Shown: positions 1 through 11,281, numbered from the stretch's first letter. The stretch: 64,000 nucleotides of DNA from Aphanomyces cochlioides (GCA_019828595.1 JAHQRK010000015.1:1798001-1862000); one strand, 5' to 3'. Translations and numbers: made by a program. The notes: generated by a model not told the origin, from the sequence alone.

Positions 1-1960
1 ATACGTTACAGAATTGTAGTTATTTATAGTCCGAATATAATTGAAACTGATATTTTCACAAACGATTAACACATTTCATTTATTGTGTCTTGCAGGTATT
101 TTGTCACCTGAAATAGAGCCCTAAACAATGCCTTGTGTTACAGATTTATCTTAATCGTCGTGGACTTATTTACTATTCGTCGACGATTTGTAAAACAGAA
201 TAATTCAACCCAGGAAATCTACGTGTCACTGTTTGAACAATTTATCAACAGGACAATGTGCCCATGAGTGCTGATATCGTCAACAGTTATTCCAGACAAC
301 TTTTTAAGGGCAATCCAATTTCTTTGCTGTGATAAAGGTGTGCGTTAGTAGATACCCAGTTTTAACTGTAAATGTATTGTGCTTTTGCAGTAAGTTTCTA
401 TTTTTAAGTGATTTCTCAATTTCATCACCATACATAACTCAACTGGAATTGCACTTTCAAATGTGCAAAATGCGGCTACTTGCTTAAATTGTTCGAACAC
501 CACAAAATTATAGAATTGCATTCGGTTTATCTCCAATAAGATTTCATCATTCTTATATATCCCAAAAGTTGATGTCGAATAAGTTTTGAAATTTTCATGA
601 TAGATCTCCAAAGTATGTATGAGTTTTGTCTTAAAATATCACAAAATGCTAGTAGAGGCGTGCAGGCCTGGAAGACGGTGATAGCAACGGGTGAAAGTTG
701 AAGAGCAATACCAAACGCTCAAGCCAGTGAGGTCATCTGATGCTGAGACGTACTATGCCTCCAGGTACCGCTGGGGCTCATCTCGAGCGGCGATGTCTTC
801 ACCGGCAAATTCAAACATGCCATAACTAAGCTTAATCCGGTTGTCGCAGCATGAACAATACGCGCAATCTGACATTGGTGCGGGGACAAGAGACCGAGAT
901 ACAAGGACGATCAAGTGAGTGGTCAAATATGAGAGGATATCATCGTACTGCTACTAACTTTTACTCATCGCAAGAAGAATCGTGAAGGAAAAGCTGTTTG
1001 TCAGCACACGAAACTGTTCACTGCGAGTGTGATAGCTTGAATAGCGCCATATTGGTCGCTAGTGTCAACAAGTATAAAAAAACCTGGGGCGAGAGAGTCT
1101 CATCTATGTGGACTCCAATGTAAGGCGCCAGATCCGGTCTGCAAGCGTGATCATCGTCGATGGGACTCACATGACGCATCGACACGTGTACGTAGCTGTG
1201 GACCGCACGATCTGGGATGTCATAAAGCAAGTCGATGCAATGTTATAGCATGTCACACCATCAAGTCTGCGAACTGGGCCAGGGCAAATCATCACCTGCA
1301 ACGTCGGGCAGGACGGCAGCGCGTCGGTCACTAATGTCGCCTACTCAGAAATCTTCCGATTTTAGTCGATGTTTTCTCACTTTTCCACAGTAAAGAATTA
1401 AAATCCTTTGTGTGAGAGAAGCGAGCGGGCTCCCCTAGTACCTGGTTAATATTATATTGGCACAATTTCACAATGATAAAGTTTATGAAGTATTTCAAAT
1501 GGTAGCTCCTCCCATGGGTGTGCTTCAAACGCAGTGGCGCATGGGCTTCTTTTTGCGAGAATCCAGTATGTTCTAGGATCAAATTACAGCATTCGAGGTC
1601 CAAAGTTTCACTTTGTATCACATCCTTTTAAGCATTTGAATACATCCAAAGGAATCACTTCTCCAATCTTTTGTATGATTTGTGACAATAATGGGATATA
1701 ATAGGGAGATGTTGCAAACTCTACCATATCTGTGTCTGTGAATTATCCTCCAACATTTTATCAAATATATGGAAACTCTCAGATTGAATCGTGGATTCCA
1801 TGAAATTCGACGATTTCATGGATTCCATATCTTCCCAAGTCATCCGGTTAAACGCCCCTCTAACGAGGCACGTCCGGTTATTTTAATTTTGCGACGTTTG
1901 AATGTATCTCCTCGTCAGTCCCATTTACGATGAGTTGGTGGAGCGACAAAGACGACTTGG
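1..1960. other. Stretch without a supportable gene
   Basis: Only short open frames without recognisable domains, start context or splice pattern are seen. The sequence is AT-rich to mixed. Around 1060-1340 a + strand stretch has weak protein-like texture but is broken by stops, so I do not call a gene. Confidence 0.4.
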
Positions 1961-1970
1961 TGCTACTCAC

Positions 1971-2455
1971 TCAAGTGAACAACGACAGACCCTTCCTCTC
2001 CAAAACAGGCTGTGTTATTCGGCATGTAGCAATTTTGGAGCCATCTATAAAGCCGAACACGCAAGATAGTGGTGCCCCTTTGGCCTCAATGGCAGCAGCA
2101 TACATGTCTAGTCGACTGACAGCGAGTCGCTTGCAAAAGTAGATCACATGCTCCCATTTGTCGAATAGAATATCAACCATGTCGTTAAATATATAGCAGA
2201 TGGACTCACGACACCTACCAAACATTGGCATCATGTCCACGTATCGCCGAGGATAAGACATTCGGTTGAGTAAAATACACAGAGCTTCAAACTACAACAA
2301 CGGTCACGTGCACTGGTGACAAAGACATCGGGAAGCCCATGTAGCACAACGAGAGAGTGTAATCCAGACATGTTAAAGCGGAAATTTTGTTCAGCGTCCT
2401 TGTCATTCATTTTTGTGGGATCAAACCTCACGTCAGGAACGACAGGGCGTTCAAT
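1971..2455 (-). pseudogene. Decayed PIF/Harbinger-type transposase fragment (DDE_Tnp_4)
   Basis: Two overlapping minus-strand frames (2231-2455 and 1971-2261) together read like the N-terminal half of an oomycete Harbinger endonuclease. There is a segment with VPDVRFDP and FRFN, then PDVFVT, then YPRRYVDMMPMFGR (the typical 'yPnR..dlv.mFGRs' region), then the first catalytic block GFIDGSK. The frames join by a frameshift near 2260. No second or third catalytic block is found downstream, so the copy is truncated as well as frameshifted. The family assignment comes from motif order only. Confidence 0.6.
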
Positions 2456-2689
2456 GTGAATTCAAGCATCAGTTTACGACGGCGTTGAGGCATGGAACGA
2501 GCGCGACGAAGGAGGACGGTGATGTCTTGGATGGATAGCATTTTTACTCTAAATTTAGCCAGAAAATACAGGCACAGGCTGTACAACAACAGCTTGGAAG
2601 AGTCCACGTCTGTGTCTGCATCTGTAACTATTTCACAGACACAGATACAGAACACCACTTGCAACATCTCCCTAATGTAACATTATTTT

Positions 2690-2827
2690 ACATGACACAC
2701 AAAAGTATTAAAGATTGTACATGGAACTGATTTTGCGTCTCTTTCCAAGGGCCAGTTCCAAGTAAACTTGAAAAGAGACGCAAAATCAGTTCCATGTACA
2801 ATCTCTCTAATACTTTTGTGTGTCATG
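2690..2827. repeat. Long near-perfect palindrome, about 55-bp arms
   Basis: The left arm 2690-2744 and right arm 2772-2827 are reverse complements except for a small indel in the middle. The spacer is 27 bp and contains the left end of the TIR element listed at 2752-3183. Such a structure would extrude as a hairpin. Confidence 0.8.
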
Positions 2828-3183
2828 TCATTGGTCAATACTATTATGCGCTCTGATTCGCTGTGTTTGAACTCATGTCGTCAGAGCAAGCAACGATGAC
2901 TGCGAGTCGAAGACAATGCAAGGTACCGACAATAAAGGACCTCCAAGACCAAGCTATCTCCACGCAAGCCAAGATAGACAGACTTTGTGATGGGAGCATT
3001 TTCAGAGTGACTGAGGAACACATACAATGGCTGAAAGGAGAAACACTTTCAACCAATAGTAGGAGTGTCAGGCTCTATCAGACGATTATCACCTCTCTGA
3101 CCTGATAAAGTCAAAATGGAAATTCTATCAGACGGGAGCGATTTTCATTGGCTGAGTCTGATTTTTCGTTTACTTGGAACTGG
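2752..3183. repeat. MITE-like unit with 16-bp perfect terminal inverted repeats
   Basis: CCAGTTCCAAGTAAAC at 2752-2767 is the exact reverse complement of 3168-3183. The 432-bp unit has no convincing coding content. No clear target duplication is visible, so the family is unknown. Confidence 0.5.
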
Positions 3184-3526
3184 TAACAGACAAACTGTCA
3201 ACATTATTTACGGTGTTTTCGATAATTAGAGAGAGCTCATACATGCCGACTCTAATTTGTCATGCTGAGTGTCTTTCGAAGGAATATTATCCGGAATATG
3301 TGTCCTCTATGGAATTCACTCCATGGAAATGTTTACAATTTGTACTTGATGGCAGGTCTGCACCAAATGGGTGACATCCCACGCATGTAATTTTTAAGGT
3401 AACTGTTTTGACATCCAGGAGCCATGAGCACCACAACACAGTAGAAGCTCCTACGTACCTGTGGATAGTTCTATCGTCGGTACCGTCCGACTATGGAACT
3501 CACTATTTCTTTGGCAGTCCAATAAT

Positions 3527-3832
3527 GGGGGGTTTCAATCTAAATGTTGAAAAATGGTCGTTTGTGGAAGTCTCAGAAAATTTATCCAATCACAAATGGG
3601 GTTCCTTTTCATAGGGAAGTGAAAGTAATTGATTATGAGTCCTAGCTACAGCTTGTTTTCACTTCTCATGTGCACCAACCTTTTCAACGTTGGATTTATT
3701 CTCAACAGCAAATTTCTTGTTGGAAATCTGTGTGATGAAGGGTGTTTCGTTGAAAACTTGAAACCAAATTTTGACCAATCAGGTTTCATGACATATCACT
3801 CAACGTTGGAAAAATTTGGATTGAAACCCCCC
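3527..3832. repeat. MITE-like unit with GGGGGGTTTCAATC terminal inverted repeats
   Basis: GGGGGGTTTCAATC (3527-3540) is mirrored by GATTGAAACCCCCC (3819-3832). The trinucleotide AAT lies directly outside both ends (3524-3526 and 3833-3835), consistent with a 3-bp target duplication. There is no coding capacity. Confidence 0.5.
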
Positions 3833-3994
3833 AATGTCCATTGAGCTTTCGGTGGCTTTACTCATATTACAGCTGCATTGTGCCTACCACAAGGCGAATA
3901 TTGTTCAAGGCCCCCCCACAGCCATACATTTTCAACTGGTCCTGGGTTGAGTTGGTATCTGTTTTGATCTTGGGGCTGTTGCGTTTGGGTAAAT

Positions 3995-4281
3995 CTCACG
4001 TTCATGCCACACAGCATGCAATTTCTCAAAATCGTGCCAATTTTTGCTCGAATCGTGCCAATTCTTGCTCAAATCGTGCTTTTTGTTGGCCGATGTGGGT
4101 AGCGTATGCTTTTCCCCTTCGGTTAGAGCGTATTCTTTAAACGAGATACCCATCAAGGACTCCTCGACATCGAGGTAATTGGCATTACACTGTATTTTGG
4201 ATTGCTGAAGTGACGCAGACCAATTTGATCAAAAATTGGCACGATTTTGAGAAATTGCGTGCCGAGTGGCACGATCATGAG
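3995..4281. repeat. Inverted repeat, about 52-bp arms
   Basis: The arms 3995-4046 and 4230-4281 are reverse complements with a few mismatches and share the core CAAAAATTGGCACGATTTTG. Inside the left half the phrase 'ATCGTGCCAATT' recurs in short tandem. This is probably a small non-autonomous element or its remains. Confidence 0.55.
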
Positions 4282-4289
4282 TTTTCCCC

Positions 4290-5800
4290 GTTGCATTTTG
4301 CCTTCTCATCGCTTGCATATTGGATCTCTTTGAGGTCACACACGAAGCTCCCTTCACGAAGCTTGCATGTCCTGATAACTGCATGGGCTGAAATCTGTGG
4401 TTTCATTCTCCTCACCATGTCTTTTCTTGTCGAGTTGTTTATAATGACGCATCCGACCCATGCTCTGCTTGTCAAAACTCGGCAATGAGTTGTTATCGCG
4501 CAGCGTAGCCCCCAACTTCATGAAAGTCTTGAACCTCGAGGTCATTCCCCTCAATTCTTAGATTGTTCGCACGATCTGTCCTTTCGTTGCACGTCGTGTA
4601 TCTCTCCTTGCTCTCCTGTGAATCAGAAAGAATGGCGTCGAGTGTTGCCGCAGCACATTTCACATCAGCCCTACCGTAGGGTCAAAGCATCAAGGTCCTC
4701 GGCATCATTCCATCAAGACTTCACTGCGAGAAAGTGGTGCACAACGCAGCGACGTTTGAAACTTGTGCAGATTCATACAACAAAACTGGCGTGGTGCATT
4801 TTCAAGGAATTGATCATCCATTGTCCTCTGACAGCCAACAACATTGTCTTCTCGTCTAGAAAGGCATGGAAGATGTTGTCAAATGCCGTTGGGTTGTAAA
4901 TTTCGTCCGATTGTGAAGTAAACACGCCTGAAACAAGATTAGGATGTTGTCGTTGCAACGTTCAGAGAATATGTTTTCAGCTTGTGACGTGCTCGAGTGT
5001 GCCAGCAGTCCTTTCGGAACAATAGACGACAAAAAAGATTGCACCATATATTCCGCTCATAGTATCTCAGTGAGATTAAGCTTAGTCCATCCAAAGCCAA
5101 GCTTTCCACGTTCGATTTCTTTCTCTAGATCATGCTAGTCTTCGTCACGAGTAACTCAGTAGGACAAGTCAATAAGCTCTTCCTACACGACTAGATGTAT
5201 GCATAAAGCCCCAACTTGGACGATTGCAAACTCAGCTAAGTTGGTCATTTGAATTATAACCAATCCAATTGCATATTTTAATTATATAGCCAATCATATG
5301 CTTCTAAGTATTTAATTTTAACCAATCATATATCGAAATTTCTCTTCAGCTATCACACTCTGTGGAGATCGGGCTCTGACATGGCCGGCAATGCCGTTGG
5401 TCTTGCTATGTTGTCTCTTTCCTATCGATTGGACTTTGACTGACTACAACGATAAAGAACTCGCAAGCTTGGCCTTGTGGATCCTCCAGTGGTAAGTTTG
5501 GTGGCACTTATGGTGAGATCCTTTGTCTCTTTTGCATTTCATGCGTTCGAGCCACGAACAAACGTCGGTGGCCTTTCCAAGCAGATGTCCCCTGGCTGCT
5601 TCCGAATTTCACGCTCTCTACCTTGACAAAGCGCTGGCGTATAGAATGACTCGCAGGCTCTTCTTTAGCTATTCCTGGAGGCCGCAAGACGCTCATAAGA
5701 TGATGGGCTTTTCAAACTGTCAACGGGCCAATAATCTGATGGACAATGGCGATGTTGAGCTGTTCGGAACAACATGCTACTTTTCTGTCGATGCCGCGAC
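4290..5800. other. Stretch without a supportable gene
   Basis: Minus-strand frames around 4275-5047 overlap one another in different frames, as in a decayed gene, but I cannot assign them to a family. Positions 5230-5350 are AT-rich. Nothing else is recognised. Confidence 0.35.
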
Positions 5801-5844
5801 GGGGTGGTAACAATTGGACAACAAAATCATCCTGGAAGACCTTG

Positions 5845-5862
5845 TGTCATTGTACATTTTGC
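5845..5862 (+). promoter_or_regulatory. Putative oomycete Inr-type initiator
   Basis: GTCATTGTACATTTTGC resembles the oomycete initiator consensus (TCATT..NCAWTTT). It lies a few bases upstream of the ATG at 5868. If transcription starts here, the upstream in-frame ATG at 5814 cannot be used and the protein begins with the signal peptide. Confidence 0.45.
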
Positions 5863-5867
5863 ACGCC

Positions 5868-6407
5868 ATGGCGCAGTTGAAGCTTCTCGTGGTGCTCCTC
5901 CTTGCCCTCCTTGCTTTCGTCTCGGCTGACATCAATGATATCTCCGTCGATCGCAAGTACATCAAAGTCGGCAAACCTCATCTTGATGAAAATGGCGAAA
6001 TGGTCCAAGACCAAGTCGAGCAAATCACGCTGCGTGAACACAAGCATGACCCGAATGTCCCAGTTAAGAAGGCGCCAGCCAGAAAACAATTTTTCTTCAC
6101 CGCCTTGGCCTTGGCTGCCAAAGGTATTGCTGTCGGAGTCAAAGTTGCCAAGGGTGTAGCTCTGGGTGCCAAGCTTGCCAAAGGTGCTGCAGTCGCTGCT
6201 AAGGCAGGTAAAGCCGCAGCTACCGCCAGTAAAGTGGCTGCAGGAGCCAAGAAAGCTGGTGCTGTCCTTGGCAAGGCTCAAAAGGTTGTCAATACTGTCC
6301 AACGAGGTGCCAATGCTATTCGTAACGGAGTGAACACCGCGAGAAACGTTGTGAAGCGTCTCCGTGGACGAAAGTTGAGCGAATCGAAACACAAATTCAT
6401 TGAATAG
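5868..6407 (+). CDS. Small secreted Ala/Lys-rich cationic protein (179 aa)
   Basis: No homologous family is recognised. The start at 5868 is preferred over the in-frame ATG at 5814 because it opens directly with a classical signal peptide (MAQLKLLVVLLLALLAFVSA, cleavage expected after about residue 20) and an initiator-like motif lies just upstream. After an acidic/polar pro-region (residues about 21-62) comes a strongly amphipathic stretch rich in Ala, Gly, Val and Lys (about 72-150). It has repeated patterns such as AKGxAVxxKxAKG, and then a basic tail with VVKRLRGRKL. There are no cysteines in the mature part. The composition suggests a membrane-active or DNA/cell-wall-binding secreted peptide, possibly processed at dibasic sites. 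No canonical RxLR-dEER, LFLAK or elicitin motif is seen. That it is an effector or antimicrobial peptide is speculation; secretion itself is well supported. Confidence 0.72.
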   Translation: MAQLKLLVVLLLALLAFVSADINDISVDRKYIKVGKPHLDENGEMVQDQVEQITLREHKHDPNVPVKKAPARKQFFFTALALAAKGIAVGVKVAKGVALGAKLAKGAAVAAKAGKAAATASKVAAGAKKAGAVLGKAQKVVNTVQRGANAIRNGVNTARNVVKRLRGRKLSESKHKFIE

Positions 6408-7360
6408 ACCCCGTGACTTGAATATATTACGATACATGGAATATTCTGGAGCTAAAATCCTCTACTGTGTTCGATTCCACGCGATAGAGTCATCCATACC
6501 ATTGGAGATTTCCGGAAGGATTCCAGCTGCTTCACGGCGCTAAAATTCGTTGATCAATTCCAGCGAATGCCCCCCTCGGCCCCCCACCGACCCTCCATTG
6601 TGTTCCCTCAAGGTCTATTAGATCACCAGACAACTATAACCCTTGCCAAATATCGTACTCAAGAGCTTCAAACCCAATTAGGATAAGACTGTGATGGGAT
6701 GATTCCCCCCGGACAGTTATAAACCTCTTATGCTCCTATCTCTCCCCTGCTTCCCTGAGCACTACTACATCGCCAGGTGCAACCACAGACCTTTGACTTA
6801 TAGAGTAGTTATGAGCCAAAGTCAGCTGGAATATAGCTGTGATGGCTCATTCGTCCCCACAGATCCATCATATCCCCCCACGCAATCCCCTACACATTCC
6901 CCTTCACCTCCAAGCTTTGGAATCCTTTTAGAATCTGCTATTTCGACTTAAATAGCGCCATCTTAGCTTAAAGTATATGGCCCCTCAGCAACAAACCCCG
7001 TGGGGGGAGTTGACACAATGCTGAACCTTCATAAATCTATCGGGCCAACCTCTGTACAAGCTTCAAAATTCGCTTCTGCATGCAACACTTGATCGATTTC
7101 GAGAAAATAGCGGAAGGAGTGGCGGAAACTTTGCTGGAAGATGGTCGGCGAATTCGAAAGGTGTCCATCCATACCATGGTACTTTGAGGACGATGGAGGC
7201 AAACCTTCGTGGTTATAACATTATACAGGTCTTTCGATGAGAAATTGTGAGAGATCGCATATTTTGCACCTAAAATATGCATTTATAGAGGTTTTCCAAT
7301 ACCAACCAATTGAAAGATGTGCAATTTGTCGATCATTAGACAAGTCGATCGACATCGCCG
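6408..7360. other. Intergenic stretch, no gene recognised
   Basis: A Pro/Ser-rich short frame (6730-6951) and a stretch at 7016-7250 with broken protein-like frames are present, but neither has a supporting domain. The 3' part is presumably the 5' flank of the carrier gene at 7361. Confidence 0.35.
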
Positions 7361-8493
7361 ATGAGCTCCGGGATGCAAGATTCCCAAGCGCTGACAGCCC
7401 ATCTCCCTGTCACTGCGAGCCATCAGGCCTTGTTCAAGAATATGGCCTCCGGCGCCGTCGCTGGTATGGTCACAGACTCGATTTTGCTACCTTTCGACAC
7501 TGTCAACCTTCGCATCAAAGTGCAGCTTCCTGAATCGCCAAAGTATACTGGGATTGCACACGCGTGGAAGACAATCTTCCGGGATGAAGGTGTGCGTGGC
7601 TTCTTTGGCGGCCTTGGAACAACACTCAAGATGGCCCCAATCAACACTGCTGTCTACTACTCGGCCTACGAATTTGCCAAGATTTCGGTGAGTCCCAACG
7701 ATCCTGGAAGAGCACCGACAGCTTACATCTTGCGCTCATAGATTGTATCAGTCGTACCAAAGGAACAGGAACCTCTCGCGTTCTTTGCTGCCGGAGCCTT
7801 TAGTGAATTCTGCAGCTCCATCACAAATGTCCCGACGGAAGTCATCAAAGCCCGCATGCAACTCGGACGAAACCCGCGGAATGCCTCTGGTGGATGGATG
7901 AAGGAAACCACCAACTACCGTGGAACCATCGATGCCGTGACTTCTATCATCCGATCTGAAGGTTTGCTCCATCCTCGTTTTCCTACTTCAACCATTCTTC
8001 TCTAGGCGCCAAAGGACTTTACTCTGGCTACAGTGCTTGCTTGGCCGTCGATGCATCCTACTCTGGCTTTGCCTTTTTATTTTATGAACTCTTCAAGCAA
8101 TTTCACAGGTACAAGTGTCCATTGGCGAACTGCCTTCTCACTTTCGACCAGGGAAACCTTTGATCGACCTGCTACTGGCGTTGAAACGACTTTGATCGGT
8201 GGTCTAGCCGGTGGCTGTGCGGCATTCCTCACAAATCCGCTTGATATTGTCACTTTGCGACTCATGACTCAAGGTACAGTCCTCCTTTCTTTGCGAGATT
8301 TTATTTGTCTCTAGGCAACTCAAGTAGATACCGTGGTCTATTCCATTGCATGCAAAAGTCTTTGGCCGACGAAGGTATTGCAATCCTCTGGAAAGGTTCG
8401 GCTTGTCGTATGATGAGTGTTATTCCCGGAACGGGCATCTCGTTTGGTGTGTATGAAACCGTGAAAGCTTTCTTGAACGAGGGCGACTTGTAA
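7361..8493 (+). CDS. Mitochondrial carrier family (SLC25) protein, five exons, 316 aa
   Basis: Exons are 7361-7687, 7742-7961, 8006-8108, 8152-8273 and 8315-8493. The four introns (54, 44, 43 and 41 bp) all start GT and end AG, and the frame is open across every junction to the TAA at 8491. The product has the three-fold carrier repeat. The signatures are PFDTVNLR in repeat 1, VPTEVIKAR in repeat 2 and NPLDIVTLR in repeat 3, each followed by the EG(x)xGxxxG half (DEGVRGFFGG, SEGAKGLYSG, DEGIAILWKG). Six transmembrane helices in the inner mitochondrial membrane are expected. Repeat 2 (VPTEVIKARMQLG ... GYSACLAVD) resembles the yeast Mme1/Pet8-like branch, but the substrate cannot be fixed from sequence alone. 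Repeats 1 and 3 lack the usual basic residue of PX[DE]XX[KR] (Asn and Thr instead). Length is normal for the family (about 300 aa). Confidence 0.9.
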
Positions 8494-8751
8494 TTTAATA
8501 TGAACTGTAAAAATCTTCCACTTTCTAGCCTTCAGACAATGGATGACTTCCAAAACCCTCGCAATTCTTTTAGCTTTTTGATTTTGCGAGTGATAATATT
8601 ATTTTTCAGCTCGTGATTTGGTTGAGAAAGGATTCCTTTTGCCTCCAAAACTGAAGTACATCGCAAATTTGAAGCCATTTTATTGAATACCCCAAACAAA
8701 GCAACTGATGGTTTGCCGCGACGGTCTGCTTGGTCCGTAGCAACGCCATTA

Positions 8752-10968
8752 CAGATAACGCCGGAATTGATCGACACAGTTGTACATCCAAAAATAATAT
8801 AATTCCTAAAAACTGCCCATTTTAGAATTTCATTCAAATTTCAACCAATCAAAATTCAGTAATGTAATCCAATGAAAACAATGTAAAATCTGGGCAATAC
8901 ATTCCGATTGGACAGGATAAACTCAAGTTTGATTGGGTAGAAATTCCCGCGCACTCAAAATTCAAATTCAATCAAAGCCATGTTGTGCCTCTTTCCTGAC
9001 TGTCCATCTCCATGCACAAGCCGACGATGCTTGATGTGTCATGGTGATGCACACCACATTTGCTCGAATGAGTACTTTTCTTCGGTCAACTTCGAACCGC
9101 CGTACGATGCAGCTTGCTGTTCTCAGACATGCGCTGACCAGTACATTTCTGAGGAAACTGTCCATGATCTCGTCATATATGACAACGTATCAGTCAATAG
9201 GAAGACTATCCTGCCAAGTCATCCCCGCCGACATTACTTCATACGCGATCGAATCCGCCTCATTGAGCTGTATGACATGCTCGGCGTTCCAAATGTCAAG
9301 AAATTTTGTCTCGACGAGAATGTGCTACGCACTACGTTCCTTGGTTGGCTCAAGAAAAGGCAACTCTATATGAGTCATCAAGGCTCTGGTAAGAGGATGT
9401 CTCTTGACGGTCAAGGGCGTCATGAAGCAATTCTCTCTGGTCAAGAGCTTGTGACTTTTATGAAGGATGTCCGTCGAGAAGAACACGTTTTGACAACCGC
9501 CCACATGGTGACGTGGATGAAGACTCAATATCCGTTTTGGCTTGGTGCCTACCTTGCCAACAAGAAGAATGACGTGCGCGGCTATAACTCACTGATACAT
9601 CTATGCCAGCGCTTTGCCCACCGCCATGGTTTTTCTCAGCGTGTGGCATGCCTTTCAAGGTTGAAACAAGAAGAGTTGAAAGAAATTCAGGCTGACTTTT
9701 CCAAGCAGTTCTGGGAGAAGTACGATGGGTACAACCTCTCTGAGATTTTGAATGTCGACGAAACTGGTGTCTATTATGACATGCCTCCTCGTCGTACCTG
9801 GGCTGAAGTTGGTGGTTCATCCAAAGTTGACAAGTCAGAAAAGCACTCAGATAGACTCACGGCTGTATTGACAATCCGAGCTGATGGTATATGACTTAAT
9901 GCTTCACTGATTGACGTTATCTTTATAGGAAAGAAGCTGCCGATTTTGTTCATTGTCCATGGTAAGCCTGGTGGCAAGGTGGAGTCTGACGAGATTCCTA
10001 CCTATCCTCAAGGCCATGTCTATGTCGTCCAACAAGAGGCTTGGATGGACGACCGAGTATGGCACATCTACCTCCAAGAGCTTTTGAAGTATGAGTTGGT
10101 TGCTGAGAATCCCTCGGTCATATTGGCAGACAACCTGAGTTGTCATGTGAGTCATTCCTCAATTGAGGCTATATGTCTAGATCTCTGTGCAAGTCTCGAG
10201 CCACTGCCTCCTAACTCTACCAGTGTGTGCCAGCCCCTCGATGCTGGGGTTATGGGTCCCCTTAAATCAAAACTCAGATCACTGTGGCTGAAAGAAAAAC
10301 CTGTCGTGACTGCTGCCGAGAAACGCATGATGATGATCAAAAGGACGATCACTGCTTGGAACTCCCTCTCACATGACGTTATCAAATCGTCATTTTCCAA
10401 AGCTGTGCCCAAAGTGTACGAGTTGTAGCTAATACTAAAATACTGTCTGAGTTTCTTTGTTAAAGCCTGGCTATGATCGGGTGAGATAATTCTCACCTTA
10501 ACTCGACTTAGGTGCTGTTGGACTTGACCAGCGTTAAAGGACAGAGACCCATAATGATGTTCCTCGCGTGCCAAGACTGGTGGAAGTCAGCAAATATCGA
10601 GCAATTTGACCACGCCCCCGAAGGTTTTCAGCGAACAAGTAGCTTGAAGACAGTACTATAGTATACTAAAAAAGTAAACTAGACTTTGTATTATCGATTA
10701 GAAAAACTCCTGTATTCGATAATTTTGCTCATCGTTGTCATTCATACTACTATTACCTACCAAAATCAATATCCCATGTGCAGAATTGCGTTCTTCCCAC
10801 TCAAAATGTATTCGTCAAATATTGTCTATTTTTAGGCCAATCAAACCACGTTTTGCATTTTGGAGACTGGCACCGTCATGAAATTTATTAAAATACAAAA
10901 TTGACTCACATACAAATTTCCATATATACGGTGAGTACTACTGTGTCGATCAATTCCGGCGTTATCTG
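8752..10968 (+). mobile_element. Complete pogo/Tigger DNA transposon (Tc1/mariner superfamily)
   Basis: The ends carry perfect inverted repeats, beginning CAGATAACGCCGGAATTG at 8752 and ending with the exact complement at 10968. Each end is flanked by TA (8750-8751 and 10969-10970). CAG...CTG ends with a TA duplication are the hallmark of pogo/Tigger elements. The perfect inverted match runs from 8751-8780 to 10940-10969 (30 bp counting one base of TA). The single gene inside is on the + strand. Confidence 0.9.
8980..10428 (+). CDS. Tigger/pogo-type DDE transposase (DDE_1), two exons, 468 aa
   Basis: Exon 1 is 8980-9886 and exon 2 is 9929-10428. The 42-bp intron (GT at 9887, AG at 9927-9928) restores one open frame (...RADGKKLPILF...). 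The N-terminus has a Cys/His-rich patch (CLFPDCPSPCTSRRCLMCHGDAHHIC, given here only as about residues 3-28). A helix-turn-helix-like middle follows. The catalytic DDE_1 core has NVDETG for the first Asp, ILADNLSCH for the second Asp, and QPLDAGVMGPLK for the third acidic residue (Asp). FIVHGKPGG and PPNSTSVCQPLD are typical of the family. It acts on the terminal repeats of its own element. No inactivating lesion is seen, so the copy could encode a functional enzyme. Confidence 0.88.
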
Positions 10969-11142
10969 TATAGTTTTGAAGACGGAAAACTTGTCGCTGG
11001 AGCTGTTGGAAATGTTGCTACTTGTCTTACGCGCGTTTCCTGGTGTAGTCCAGAAATCCGGCGATGATAGAGTCGCGTATGAGATGGTCACTGGCACAAG
11101 ATGCCTTGATCAAGCTGGGAGAGAATTTGAATATCAAACCAT

Positions 11143-11281
11143 AGATGACATAATATTTATCCATACATCACCACAGGTGTATGTATTGAATTCTTTCCTG
11201 GTGTAATTACAATTCCAAAGTAGTAGATGACAAAATATTTATGCATGGATCGTGTAGTAGATGAAAAAAATATTTATGCAA
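11143..11281. repeat. Three spaced copies of a TAGATGACA-AATATTTAT motif
   Basis: Versions of TAGATGACAWAATATTTATSCA occur near 11143, 11225 and 11258 in the 5' flank of the Mutator gene. This could be subterminal repeats of that element. No clean terminal inverted repeat was found. Confidence 0.4.

Noticed and set aside
1018..1340. Protein-like texture that might be a START-type protein relic
   Set aside because: The stops and frame changes are too dense, and no motif could be matched.
4275..5047. Overlapping minus-strand frames that might be a decayed gene
   Set aside because: No recognisable family in any frame.
5814..5867. Upstream ATG giving an 18-residue longer secreted protein
   Set aside because: It would bury the signal peptide inside the chain, and the initiator-like motif at 5845-5862 lies downstream of it.
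6350..6390. Possible RxLR-like effector motif (KRLRGRKL) in the small secreted protein
   Set aside because: The motif is at the C-terminal end and does not fit R-x-L-R followed by an acidic dEER stretch after the signal peptide.
5847..6437. Long antisense open frame opposite the small secreted protein
   Set aside because: It mirrors the repeat-rich codon usage of the + strand gene and has no start context or domain.
7016..7290. Possible pseudogene of a tRNA pseudouridine synthase (frame beginning MLNLHKSIGPTS)
   Set aside because: Only a few residues resemble the family start and the frame is soon closed; no catalytic motif is visible.
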